From Mariniflexile maritimum (GTDB taxonomy: Bacteria > Bacteroidota > Bacteroidia > Flavobacteriales > Flavobacteriaceae), in the NCBI RefSeq assembly GCF_009746565.1, contig NZ_WRPN01000005.1:124001-188000 (forward strand): a DNA stretch of 64,000 nucleotides, given 5' to 3'. Below are positions 51,181-59,566 of this stretch, piece by piece. Under the pieces are notes generated by a model. It saw nothing but the letters and a program-made list of their open reading frames with translations. It did no database searches and was not told the origin of the DNA. Position 1 is the first letter of the stretch; each line of letters opens with the position of its first letter. Both the position numbers and the translations under genes were made by a program.

Positions 51181-53706
51181 TTAATCTTTTAGTTTTGTGG
51201 TTTGGGTTATATCCGTTTTTCCAATCGATAACATATTGGCAAACAGCCTGTAAGCACCCGAAACACCTTCGGGGAATTGCCTAAAAAAACTTAGGCCCGT
51301 ATAAATATAGTACCCTTTTCCGTATTTTGCCACCAATAAACTGCCGTCTTTTTCATTTTCGTTTTTATCGTTCATGGATAAAATTGGGGTGAAATCGTTG
51401 CTCCATTCGTTGGGGAAATACAAACCGCGCTCCTGGGTCCAACCCTCAAAATCGTTTTGGGTAATTTTATTGGGAATATTTAAAAGGGGATGATGGGGGT
51501 TTAAAAACCGAACCTCTGCATTTTCGTCCGTTACACGGTCGCTCGATAATTTTAAGTCGTAGGGCGCTAATTTATTGGTAATTAAGCCTCTGCTGGTGTT
51601 GTATTGCACAATCATATTGCCACCGTTGGCAACAAAATCGAACAAGAGTTGTTGTTTGTATTCTAAATTCTCGACCGTGTTGTAGGCCCGTATTCCAACC
51701 ACTACGGCATCACATTTACTTAAAGTTTCGGCGGTAATATCATCTGGTTTTATAGTTAAAACTTTATATCCAATTTGTTGCAAACTTTCTGGCACTACAT
51801 CGCCGGCACCCGCAATATAGCCAATGTTTTCGCCTCTCTTTTTTATGTCCAAACGCACTATTTTGCTCTCGCTGGGCAGTAAAACCGTTTGGAAGGGAAT
51901 GTGCTCATAGTTAATTTCTATAAGTTCCTTGGCATAATCGGTCCCGTTAATATGAACAATTGGTTTTATAAATCCTTCGCTTTGGTTTTTTGGAGGGATT
52001 ACCGTAAAGGTTAGCGTTTGTTCTTCGCCTTGGTGCGCAATGCTTACTTTTTGTTTTTCGGGAAAGATGTTCCATTCCTTTGGGTGCTGAATTTCAACAA
52101 AACCATCCAAGTTATCGCGTCCTGCGGAAACCATCACGCTGATATCGCGCTGTTGGTCGTTTTCAAAAATGATGACTTTTTCATGAATTTTTACCGAAGC
52201 TTCCGGAATTACCTCAAAAGGGCGGTACAGTTCGCCTTTATCGGGCTTTGAATAGCGATACACAACGGCTTTACTGATGGTGAAAGGAACTTCATTTATC
52301 TTTAAATGGAAGTTAATAACCACACTTTTAGGGGTTTCGGGCAATCCTATATAAGCTTTATTTTCAACTTCATACATGCCCAAGCTGCCTTTTTTGTTGA
52401 GCCAATAGGGTGAAGTAAACTTTTCTTCGGTTGAAATATAATAGTTGGTATCAAATTTTTCGGAAACGTTATTTTTTAATTCCAAATGTTTTGGAATATT
52501 TTTGCCGTCGCCTTGCGAAATGCTTTCCAAAACGATGTGTTGGGGGCTTCTATTCACAGCTTCCACCGTAACTTTAACCGATTGGTTTAAGGTGGCAGAA
52601 GGCGCTTCCGCGTATGCTTCCAAAAATAAACCGGCACACATTTCGATAATGGCCGTTAGTTCCTTGGTTTTTTGGATTTTCCAATGTAAATCGTCAATAT
52701 TTTGAAGCAATTTATACGCTTCCAACAATTTTGGGATATGTACCGAAGGATCCTTAAAATTGAAATTGGTTTCCACCGCATTTAAAATCACACCGATGGC
52801 ATTGCCGCCTTTTACGCGGTTCCACGAGGTGTCTATGCCTTCAAAAATATTGTTGTTATTCGTTAGCGGCTCGCCCTTTAAAAACTCTAAATAGTCGTTT
52901 TGTGCGCCCCGTTGCGATAAACGGCCAAAACCCTGACTTAAATGTTGGCTGCTCGCCATGGAGGCCATTTCGTTGTTTGATATGCCTTTTAAAGGGTAAT
53001 AAGTGCCAATATCAAAACTCAGTCGGTTGTTCTTATTGGCTTCGTCAAATGCTTTTTGGCTGCTGTAAAACCACGAATTGGTATTGAAAAACAAGCGTTT
53101 AGATTTCCAGAGGCCAGTGTTTTTTAGCATTTCTGGATAAGCCGATGGATCATTTGCCAAATCAAACGCCTCAAAACTTAACAGGGCAGAAGCGGTATGG
53201 TGGCCGTGGGTAGAACCCGAAGTTCTATGGTCGAAACGGTTGATGATGACATCGGGTTTAAGTTTTCTAATTGCTAAAACCATATCGCTTAAAACTTGGT
53301 CTTTATCCCAAATTTCAAGAGTTTCCTCAGCATCTTTGGAGTAACCGAAATCATTGGCTCTTGTAAACAACTGCTCGCCACCATCAATGCGTCGTGCTGC
53401 CAAAAGCTCCTCGGTTCGTATCACGCCCAAAAGTTCGCGCAATTCTGGTCCAATCAGGTTTTGGCCGCCATCGCCACGGGTAAGCGATAAGTAGGCGGTG
53501 CGTGCCTTTAGCTGATTGGAAAGATAGGCTATCAAACGCGTGTTCTCATCATCGGGGTGTGCTGCAATATAAAGCACTGAGCCCAAAAAGTTGAGTTTTT
53601 GAACGGATTCATAAATTTGGGAAGCCGAAGGCGTAACAGGTTTTTGGGCCGGTAAAAATGTAAACGTAAATAGGGATAGTATAAAAAAAAGTAAATTTCT
53701 GTGCAT
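51181..53706 (-). CDS. Exported PIG-L family deacetylase with glutamine-amidotransferase-like domain
   Basis: This 841-residue protein has a signal peptide (MHRNLLFFILSLFTFTFLPA). The PIG-L/LmbE N-acetylglucosaminyl deacetylase-like domain (about 40-270) carries the zinc motif AAHPDDENTRL and a later HxxH in STHGHHTA. A middle region of beta-sandwich type follows. A class I glutamine amidotransferase/ThuA-like fold lies near 640-820 (DAVVVGIRAYNTVENLEY, GGNMIVQYNTSRGL, FEGWTQERGLYFPNEWS). It probably removes acetyl groups from extracellular amino sugars before uptake. It heads the peptide/symporter/oxidoreductase operon. It carries no type B sorting domain. Confidence 0.88.
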   Translation of the reverse strand: MHRNLLFFILSLFTFTFLPAQKPVTPSASQIYESVQKLNFLGSVLYIAAHPDDENTRLIAYLSNQLKARTAYLSLTRGDGGQNLIGPELRELLGVIRTEELLAARRIDGGEQLFTRANDFGYSKDAEETLEIWDKDQVLSDMVLAIRKLKPDVIINRFDHRTSGSTHGHHTASALLSFEAFDLANDPSAYPEMLKNTGLWKSKRLFFNTNSWFYSSQKAFDEANKNNRLSFDIGTYYPLKGISNNEMASMASSQHLSQGFGRLSQRGAQNDYLEFLKGEPLTNNNNIFEGIDTSWNRVKGGNAIGVILNAVETNFNFKDPSVHIPKLLEAYKLLQNIDDLHWKIQKTKELTAIIEMCAGLFLEAYAEAPSATLNQSVKVTVEAVNRSPQHIVLESISQGDGKNIPKHLELKNNVSEKFDTNYYISTEEKFTSPYWLNKKGSLGMYEVENKAYIGLPETPKSVVINFHLKINEVPFTISKAVVYRYSKPDKGELYRPFEVIPEASVKIHEKVIIFENDQQRDISVMVSAGRDNLDGFVEIQHPKEWNIFPEKQKVSIAHQGEEQTLTFTVIPPKNQSEGFIKPIVHINGTDYAKELIEINYEHIPFQTVLLPSESKIVRLDIKKRGENIGYIAGAGDVVPESLQQIGYKVLTIKPDDITAETLSKCDAVVVGIRAYNTVENLEYKQQLLFDFVANGGNMIVQYNTSRGLITNKLAPYDLKLSSDRVTDENAEVRFLNPHHPLLNIPNKITQNDFEGWTQERGLYFPNEWSNDFTPILSMNDKNENEKDGSLLVAKYGKGYYIYTGLSFFRQFPEGVSGAYRLFANMLSIGKTDITQTTKLKD

Positions 53707-53728
53707 GGGTGTTTCGTTAGCTAAAAAC

Positions 53729-53755
53729 CAAATATAGGAAAGTAATGTAGCGCAA
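53729..53755 (-). promoter_or_regulatory. Probable promoter of the PIG-L cassette
   Basis: TATATTTG on the minus strand (53729-53736) is a perfect -7 box 22 bases before the ATG, with TTG at 53753-53755, a 16-base spacer (a little short). Confidence 0.5.
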
Positions 53756-53871
53756 TGATTGCTTTTAGTGTTTATTTAACTATGCAGTGGGTTATGGGTT
53801 TTGGGTTAGTTTTTAAAATTTGTTTAATTTTTTCAACACAAGTAATTTGAAATTAAAACCCAACAATCGCA

Positions 53872-54939
53872 TTACAGCCATTTCTTCCGCTTAAAATAAT
53901 AGAGCATGCCTAAAAATATAAATACCATTACGCCCCACAAAATGGGGTAGGCGTATTTGTAATGAAGTTCGGGGATGTAATCGAAATTCATGCCATAAAT
54001 ACCTGCAATAAAGGTTAGTGGGATGAAAATGGATGCCATAATGGTAAGCACTTTCATTACTTCGTTCATTTTATTGCTAATGGTGGTCATGTACATATCC
54101 ATTAAGCTCCAAATCATTTCACGGTAAATATCGATGTTTTCGGATACTTGAATTAAATGGTCGTAAATATCGCGGTAAAAGGTTTTTGTTTTTTTGAGGA
54201 TGAGCGTGCTTTCGTGTTTTTCGATACGGCTAACCACTTCGCGAAGCGGGTAAATAGCACGACGCACTTTAAGGATTTCCCTTTTTAAATCCTGGATGTC
54301 CTTATTGATGGATTGGTTAACGTTTCCTGAGAAAATAGCGGTTTCAAAATCCTCGATCTTATCACCTAAAGTTTCAATAATCACAAAATAATGGTCCACA
54401 ATGGCATCCATCAATATATAGAGCAAATAATCGGCCTGCATGGTGCGTACTCTGCCTTTTCCTTGCCTGATGCGCTCGCGTACTGTATCGAAAACATCGC
54501 CTTCCGATTCTTGAAACGACAAAACATACCCTTTACCCAATACAAAACTCACCTGTTCGGAAACGATGCTATCATCTGCATCGGTATGAAGCATTTTGAG
54601 CACCACAAATAAATAATCTTCGTGCTCATCGATTTTGGGGCGTTGGGAAATGCTAACTATATCCTCTAAAACCAGCGGGTGCAGATCGTAATGGTTTCCT
54701 AATTTTTCAATTTCTTCAACATGGTTCAACCCGTTAACGTTTATCCAGGTAACCGAATCTGAACCAATAAAACTAAAAGCTTCTTCAACATTGCTCAATT
54801 CTTTGTCTATACATTGTTCGCTCGTATAATCAAAGGCCTCAATAAATAGTTTTTTAGTAGGTTTATTGCCCGTATAAATAACGCTACCGGGCGATTTTCC
54901 CAGTTTTTTGTGAAACTTTTTTGGTCTTGTTTTGCTCAT
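53872..54939 (-). CDS. corA: CorA-type magnesium/cobalt transporter
   Basis: This 355-residue pentameric divalent-cation channel starts MSKTRPKKFHKKLGKSPGSV at 54939; a slightly longer frame lies upstream but overlaps the MscS end. The cytosolic helical funnel is followed by two C-terminal membrane helices. The selectivity motif YGMNF is intact, with the downstream MEFxPELxxxY form as FDYIPELHYKYAYP, and a basic tail follows. It is transcribed directly after the mscS gene. Confidence 0.94.
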   Translation of the reverse strand: MSKTRPKKFHKKLGKSPGSVIYTGNKPTKKLFIEAFDYTSEQCIDKELSNVEEAFSFIGSDSVTWINVNGLNHVEEIEKLGNHYDLHPLVLEDIVSISQRPKIDEHEDYLFVVLKMLHTDADDSIVSEQVSFVLGKGYVLSFQESEGDVFDTVRERIRQGKGRVRTMQADYLLYILMDAIVDHYFVIIETLGDKIEDFETAIFSGNVNQSINKDIQDLKREILKVRRAIYPLREVVSRIEKHESTLILKKTKTFYRDIYDHLIQVSENIDIYREMIWSLMDMYMTTISNKMNEVMKVLTIMASIFIPLTFIAGIYGMNFDYIPELHYKYAYPILWGVMVFIFLGMLYYFKRKKWL

Positions 54940-54953
54940 GTTATAAATATAGT

Positions 54954-55487
54954 TCAAATACTGGCAATGTCATCATCTGAAATAGCATCTTTTTCAATGA
55001 GTGTAACCGCTTTTTGAAGCATTAAATTGTTTGGGTAGGTTACTAAATCGCCATTTTCTAGGCGCAAATGCAGTTGAAAGGCCCTAATATCTTCAATAAT
55101 GCCTTCAAGAGGAAAATCTTTATCGTGAATTTGTATTTTGTCGCCAACTTTATATGGAAAGGAAAAAAACATGATAATGCCAGAAGTAATGTTGCTTAAA
55201 ATGGACCAAATGGCGAATAAACCAATGCCTATAACAGCGAAAACGGAAGAAAAAAGAACGATTAAATCACTTGCTTTTGTGCCATAAATAAAAGGGATGA
55301 TAATAAGGGCAATTAAAAACAAAGTAACCGATACATACCTGTTAATTAAGTGAATACGGGCTAGATTGATGCCCTGTTTTCGCGATATTTTTGTAATAAG
55401 GGTGGTTAAAATAAACCGGATAATAAGTAAAACAAGAAGCAAAATGCCGGTTGCGATTAATTCGCTTTTATAGTTTTCAAAAAACAT
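54954..55487 (-). CDS. Small MscS-type mechanosensitive channel
   Basis: This 177-residue protein has three membrane helices, then the MscS beta domain (about 115-165: FFSFPYKVGDKIQIHDKDFP, GIIEDIRAFQLHL, NGDLVTYPNNLMLQKAV). The C-terminal cage is mostly missing compared with MscS of 280 residues, which is common for the short form in this phylum. It should open under membrane tension. It is upstream of corA with a 14-base gap. A -7 box (TATCTTTG, minus) lies at 55517-55524. Confidence 0.9.
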   Translation of the reverse strand: MFFENYKSELIATGILLLVLLIIRFILTTLITKISRKQGINLARIHLINRYVSVTLFLIALIIIPFIYGTKASDLIVLFSSVFAVIGIGLFAIWSILSNITSGIIMFFSFPYKVGDKIQIHDKDFPLEGIIEDIRAFQLHLRLENGDLVTYPNNLMLQKAVTLIEKDAISDDDIASI

Positions 55488-55562
55488 GTTAAATTTTATT
55501 TGTGTTGCGTAATAGACAAAGATACATTAGAAAATAGCATTATTTTACCTCATTCGGCGTTT

Positions 55563-56156
55563 TCACAATTCATTAACAATAACATTTAAGGTTTTGTAAA
55601 GCAGGTGCGTTGGCAAGCCCATAACATTAAAATAAGAACCTTCAATTTTGGTAACGCCAATAAGCCCAATCCATTCCTGTATGCCGTAAGCACCTGCTTT
55701 ATCGAAGGGTTTACAGGTTTTTATGTAGAAGTTTATTTCTTCGTCCGTTAAATTTTTAAAAGTAACCTTGGTAACGGCATTTAGGGTTTTTTCAAAAGTT
55801 TTGGTAGTAAAACAAACCGAAGTAATAACCTCATGGGTGGTATTGCTTAACGATTTTATCATTTGAAATGCATCGGCTTCATTTTTTGGTTTTCCTAAAG
55901 CTTGGTTGTTATGCCACACAATGGTATCGCTGGTAATAAGGATGTCGTTGGCGTTTAGCTCCTTTTTATAGGGCAACGCTTTTAGTTGCGCCAAATAATC
56001 GCTTATTTCAAAATGTTTGAGTCGAATGGGATAATCTTCTATTACGGGTTTCAACCTAATTTCAAAGTCTAGTCCCAAGGTTTTAAAAAATTCCTGTCTT
56101 CTAGGGGAACCCGAAGCTAAAATGATATGGTAGTTTTTTAGTTTTTCATTGTGCAT
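55563..56156 (-). CDS. maf: Maf family nucleoside triphosphate pyrophosphatase
   Basis: This house-cleaning enzyme hydrolyses non-canonical or modified nucleoside triphosphates. It is 197 residues from the ATG at 56156. It has the ILASGSPRRQEFFKTLGL motif near the N-terminus, the ITSDTIVWHNNQALGKPKNEAD active-site region and KPFDKAGAYGIQEW near the C-terminus. It stands alone on the minus strand. Confidence 0.93.
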   Translation of the reverse strand: MHNEKLKNYHIILASGSPRRQEFFKTLGLDFEIRLKPVIEDYPIRLKHFEISDYLAQLKALPYKKELNANDILITSDTIVWHNNQALGKPKNEADAFQMIKSLSNTTHEVITSVCFTTKTFEKTLNAVTKVTFKNLTDEEINFYIKTCKPFDKAGAYGIQEWIGLIGVTKIEGSYFNVMGLPTHLLYKTLNVIVNEL

Positions 56157-56176
56157 TTTTAGGAAGGTTTTAAGTT

Positions 56177-56197
56177 CAAATATCAAATATCAAATAT
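56177..56197. repeat. Heptanucleotide tandem repeat (CAAATAT x3)
   Basis: Three adjacent CAAATAT units lie between the TIGR02757 gene end and maf, 20 bases upstream of the maf start, so slippage could alter maf promoter spacing. Confidence 0.75.
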
Positions 56198-56301
56198 CAA
56201 AAATTGTTTTATTACCCACAAATTTTCAGATTTCGGCGAAAACTTCCAAGATATTTAAAATTTCTTGATTCAAAATGTAGGTTGTATGTTTCAGTTCAAA
56301 C

Positions 56302-57102
56302 TTAAAACCCTTCAAAAACACCCAGTCCGAATAGCGCAAAATCATACTTAACGGGGTCGTTTGCATCCAATTTTCTTAATGCTGTATCCAATTCCAATAG
56401 TGCTTTCCCGTCATTTTGTTTTCGGTTCAACAATCCTAACTTTCTGGCCACATTTCCTGAATGTACGTCTAACGGACACGATAATTGTGCAGGTGATACT
56501 TGGTTCCAGATACCAAAATCAACGCCTGCAAGGTCGTTCCTTACCATCCAACGCAAAAACATGTTGATGCGTTTCGCCGCCGAATTCTTTAACGGATCGC
56601 TTACGTGTTTTTGGGTTCTGGTAGGGTGCTCAATTTCAAAAAAAGTAGTTTTGAATTGCGAAATGGTGCTTTGGAGCCTTTTGCCTTTAGCATATTTGGC
56701 AAAAACCGCTTCCAATCCATTATGGGTTTTATAGATATGTTGTAACGACTTTACAAATTGTAACGCATCATCGCCATTAAAGGTGCGGTGCACAAAGGAG
56801 TGTAGTTTTTCTAAGTCTGTTTCTTGATGGTTCATTATAAAATCAAAAGGCGAATCATCCAATAAGTTCATTAAATGTTTTGCATTTTTAATGATGCTTT
56901 TGCGGTTTCCCCAAGCAATGGTAGCAGTTAGAAAGCCTGCGATTTCGATATCTTCCTTTACAGTAAATTGATGCGGAATTTGAATGGGGTCGCTTTCAAT
57001 AAAGGCAGGGTTGTTGTATTGAAGGACTTTACTATCAAGAAAATCTTTGAGTTCGGTTTTTGTCAATTTAACAGTTGTTAATTTATGAAACAAAAGTACC
57101 AT
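56302..57102 (-). CDS. TIGR02757 family protein
   Basis: This 266-residue protein matches TIGR02757 with ELKDFLDSKVLQYNNPAFIE, then GFLTATIAWGNRKSIIKNAK and DVHSGNVARKLGLLNRKQND. The fold is helical and resembles DNA-glycosylase-like HhH-GPD proteins, but catalytic residues are not clear to me, so the activity is unknown. It stands alone. A start a few residues downstream (LTKTELKD) is possible but lacks an ATG. Confidence 0.85.
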   Translation of the reverse strand: MVLLFHKLTTVKLTKTELKDFLDSKVLQYNNPAFIESDPIQIPHQFTVKEDIEIAGFLTATIAWGNRKSIIKNAKHLMNLLDDSPFDFIMNHQETDLEKLHSFVHRTFNGDDALQFVKSLQHIYKTHNGLEAVFAKYAKGKRLQSTISQFKTTFFEIEHPTRTQKHVSDPLKNSAAKRINMFLRWMVRNDLAGVDFGIWNQVSPAQLSCPLDVHSGNVARKLGLLNRKQNDGKALLELDTALRKLDANDPVKYDFALFGLGVFEGF

Positions 57103-57332
57103 TTAAAACGGCATTTTGCTATGAATTTTTATGAGATTATTGGATGGTTAATGGTTGAAAAAAAATATTTTTATCGACAAAATACTCAAAAACACTTTAA
57201 ACCGTAAGTTTTATGGGTGAAAATAAAATAAAATCTAAATTTTTGCCGTTATTTAGTCCATAAAACAATGTGTTAATACCTTCAAAAAAGAAAGATAATT
57301 TTATTTTTAACTATTAATAAAAACGAATACCT

Positions 57333-58142
57333 ATGAGAAAATTTATTGCCCCCCTGTTAGCCATTTTGGTTATGGCCTGTGAAGAAAGCGATCCAAAAAC
57401 CGAGGTTAATTCTGCCGAAGCCATAGAAGCCTTAACCGAATATGTAACCATAAATAAAGTGTTTCAAGATGTAGGCAACAACAGTGGCGATGCCGTATTA
57501 AGTGCCGAAACCTCTGCCGCATCTTCCAAAGCATCCAACACCAAAGTGGTTGGCCCTGTAATTACGGTTACCCCGCTAGATCTTACTACTTTCCCTAAAA
57601 CCATCACTATCAATTATCAATCGGGTGTATTGTGTAAAGACGGCATTACACGTAAAGGCATTGTAACCATTGTTTCAACAGATTGGTACGGAAAAAAAGA
57701 CAGCAAGCATACCACTACCTTTGATAATTATTATGAAGGCGACTTTAAAATTGAAGGTACGCACCTGGCAAAGAATTTGGGAAAAAATGAAGACGGCAAA
57801 TTAGTGTACAGCGTTACGATTGAAAACGGAAAAATAACCACCAAAACGGGTGCGACCATAAACTATACTGAAAACTCTACCAGAACCTGGGTTGCAGGTG
57901 CCAACACGCCCTTGAACATTTGGGACGATGCATATTTGTTAAATGGTACGCAATCGGGTACCAGCTCAAAAAATATTGATTATACGCTAACAATTGATGA
58001 ACCCTTGCATTTTGTGCTTTTGCCTAGAAGCATAACTTCGGGAATTCTCAATATAGATGTGGCTAATATAAAAGACATAAAATTAAATTACACCAATGCT
58101 ACCATCACTATATTTGGGGTTACCTATCCGTTATATAAGTAG
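57333..58142 (+). CDS. Lipoprotein of unknown function
   Basis: This 269-residue protein starts with a lipoprotein signal, MRKFIAPLLAILVMAC, with Cys at position 16. The mature part is Ser/Ala/Thr-rich then beta-strand-rich (KTITINYQSGVLCKDGITRKGIVTI, STDWYGKKDSKHTTTFDNYY, GTLDINVAN-type ends). It is probably on the outer membrane surface or facing the periplasm. I do not recognise the family. It is followed by a strong terminator and is convergent with the LolD-like gene. Confidence 0.7.
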   Translation: MRKFIAPLLAILVMACEESDPKTEVNSAEAIEALTEYVTINKVFQDVGNNSGDAVLSAETSAASSKASNTKVVGPVITVTPLDLTTFPKTITINYQSGVLCKDGITRKGIVTIVSTDWYGKKDSKHTTTFDNYYEGDFKIEGTHLAKNLGKNEDGKLVYSVTIENGKITTKTGATINYTENSTRTWVAGANTPLNIWDDAYLLNGTQSGTSSKNIDYTLTIDEPLHFVLLPRSITSGILNIDVANIKDIKLNYTNATITIFGVTYPLYK

Positions 58143-58163
58143 TATGGCATTTTTTATGTAGAA

Positions 58164-58207
58164 AAAGGGTTTATTGAATTTGATTTTTACAATTCAATAA
58201 ACCCTTT
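58164..58207. terminator. Strong terminator of lipoprotein gene
   Basis: A 17-bp perfect stem (58164-58180 with 58191-58207, ends AAAGGG/CCCTTT) with a 10-base loop is followed by GGTTTTTTT. It closes the lipoprotein gene and may also stop the convergent ATPase gene. Confidence 0.9.
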
Positions 58208-58228
58208 GGTTTTTTTGGCACGAAGTGA

Positions 58229-58894
58229 TTAATTGTTGGTTATTTTCCCATCAACCATCACCAGTTTTCTGTCGGCTAAATTGGCAAGCTCTTCGTTATG
58301 GGTTACAATCACAAAGGTTTGTCCAAATTCATTACGCAACTTAAAAAACAGGCTGTGTAAATTTTCAGCCGATTCGCTATCCAGGTTTCCCGAAGGTTCA
58401 TCGGCAAAGATTAAATCGGGGTTGTTAATTAAAGCCCTGGCTACCGCAACGCGCTGTTGTTCGCCGCCAGATAGCTCATTTGGTTTGTGGTTGTAGCGTT
58501 GGGTTAAACCTAAAAAATCCAGAAGTTCTTTCGCCCGTTTTTCGGCATCGGCCTTTTTGGTGCCTTTTATAAATGCTGGCAAGCACACGTTTTCTAGGGC
58601 CGTAAATTCGGGCAATAATTGATGGAATTGGAAAATAAAACCAATATGTTCATTTCTAAACTTGGCCAACGCTTTGTCGTTAAGGGATTGGATGTTTATA
58701 TTGTTTATTGTAAGATCGTATTTTTCTTTGTCGGAAGCCTTATCTAAAGTGCCCAAAATTTGCAGCAAAGTAGTTTTTCCTGCACCCGACGCTCCTACAA
58801 TCGATACCACTTCGCCTTTTTTAATATGAATATCAACGCCTTTTAAAACTTGCAGATTGCCGTAATATTTATGAATGTTTGTTGCTTGGATCAT
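58229..58894 (-). CDS. ABC transporter ATP-binding protein (LolD-like)
   Basis: This 221-residue ATPase has Walker [11 protein letters not shown] (about 34-43), signature [16 protein letters not shown], Walker [14 protein letters not shown] and VTHNEELA. The arrangement matches LolD/MacB-type ATPases that work with FtsX-like permeases in lipoprotein release or efflux. No permease gene is adjacent in this window. The partner is likely elsewhere. Confidence 0.85.
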   Translation of the reverse strand: MIQATNIHKYYGNLQVLKGVDIHIKKGEVVSIVGASGAGKTTLLQILGTLDKASDKEKYDLTINNINIQSLNDKALAKFRNEHIGFIFQFHQLLPEFTALENVCLPAFIKGTKKADAEKRAKELLDFLGLTQRYNHKPNELSGGEQQRVAVARALINNPDLIFADEPSGNLDSESAENLHSLFFKLRNEFGQTFVIVTHNEELANLADRKLVMVDGKITNN

Positions 58895-59193
58895 AGCTAT
58901 AAAATATTGCCGTGAAAATACTACTTTAAGCCGTTCTGTACAATTAAGAAGGGTTTTTATTGTAAAATAGGTTTTAAACTTTATATTTAGGCATTTGAAA
59001 GTTTAATTAACAATCGTGGTTCGATTTAAAAAAAATCAAGCCAATTCCATCAAGGTTTTCATTTCTGATTGCTTCCGGAATTTTCAATATTGCCTTCATG
59101 GTTACATTTTCAATTATCCATAAGTCGGATTATGGTTAACCGAAAATTAATTTTGGTATGTTTCTTGTTATTATGGGTTTTAAAAATTAATTA
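58895..59193. other. Intergenic spacer with no supported gene
   Basis: This 299-base divergent region between the LolD-like gene and the small membrane protein gene is AT-rich. TATGTTTC near 59157-59164 is a poor -7 match for the plus-strand gene. I see no gene or repeat in it. Confidence 0.4.
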
Positions 59194-59478
59194 ATGAACA
59201 AATACACAAAACTTTTTTTAGGAATTTTATTTGATGCCCTAGGCTACGTGTCATTTATAATTCCCGGTATCGGTGAGTTTTCCGATATCGTTTGGGCACC
59301 ACTATCAGGCTGGTTAATGACCAGGCTTTATAAAGGGAAAATGGGCAAAATAGCTGGTGTTTTTACTTTTATTGAAGAAGCCCTTCCCGGATTTGACTTC
59401 ATTCCTTCTTTTACGCTTATGTGGATTTACACCTATGTTTTTAGTAAAGAAGAGCGCGTTGTGAACATCAAAAAATAA
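59194..59478 (+). CDS. Small membrane protein of unknown function
   Basis: This 94-residue protein starts MNKYTKLFLGILFDALGYVS with two or three hydrophobic segments (FIIPGIGEFSDIVWAPLSGW, FIPSFTLMWIYTYVF). A central charged KGKMGKIAG loop and a basic tail are present. It is a single plus-strand gene. Similar short membrane proteins occur in flavobacteria; the role is unknown. Confidence 0.7.
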   Translation: MNKYTKLFLGILFDALGYVSFIIPGIGEFSDIVWAPLSGWLMTRLYKGKMGKIAGVFTFIEEALPGFDFIPSFTLMWIYTYVFSKEERVVNIKK

Positions 59479-59566
59479 CGTTATAAAAGTGCTTTTTCTT
59501 AAAAGCGCAGTCGGGAACTCAAATTGCGCCCAACTGCGTTTGTGTTTTTATAATGCTTGCAAATAA

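Noticed and set aside
59505-59538. GCGCAG...ACTGCG hairpin after the small membrane protein gene as a terminator
   Set aside because: The stem is only about six base pairs with a loop above 20 bases; a weak case, left unannotated.
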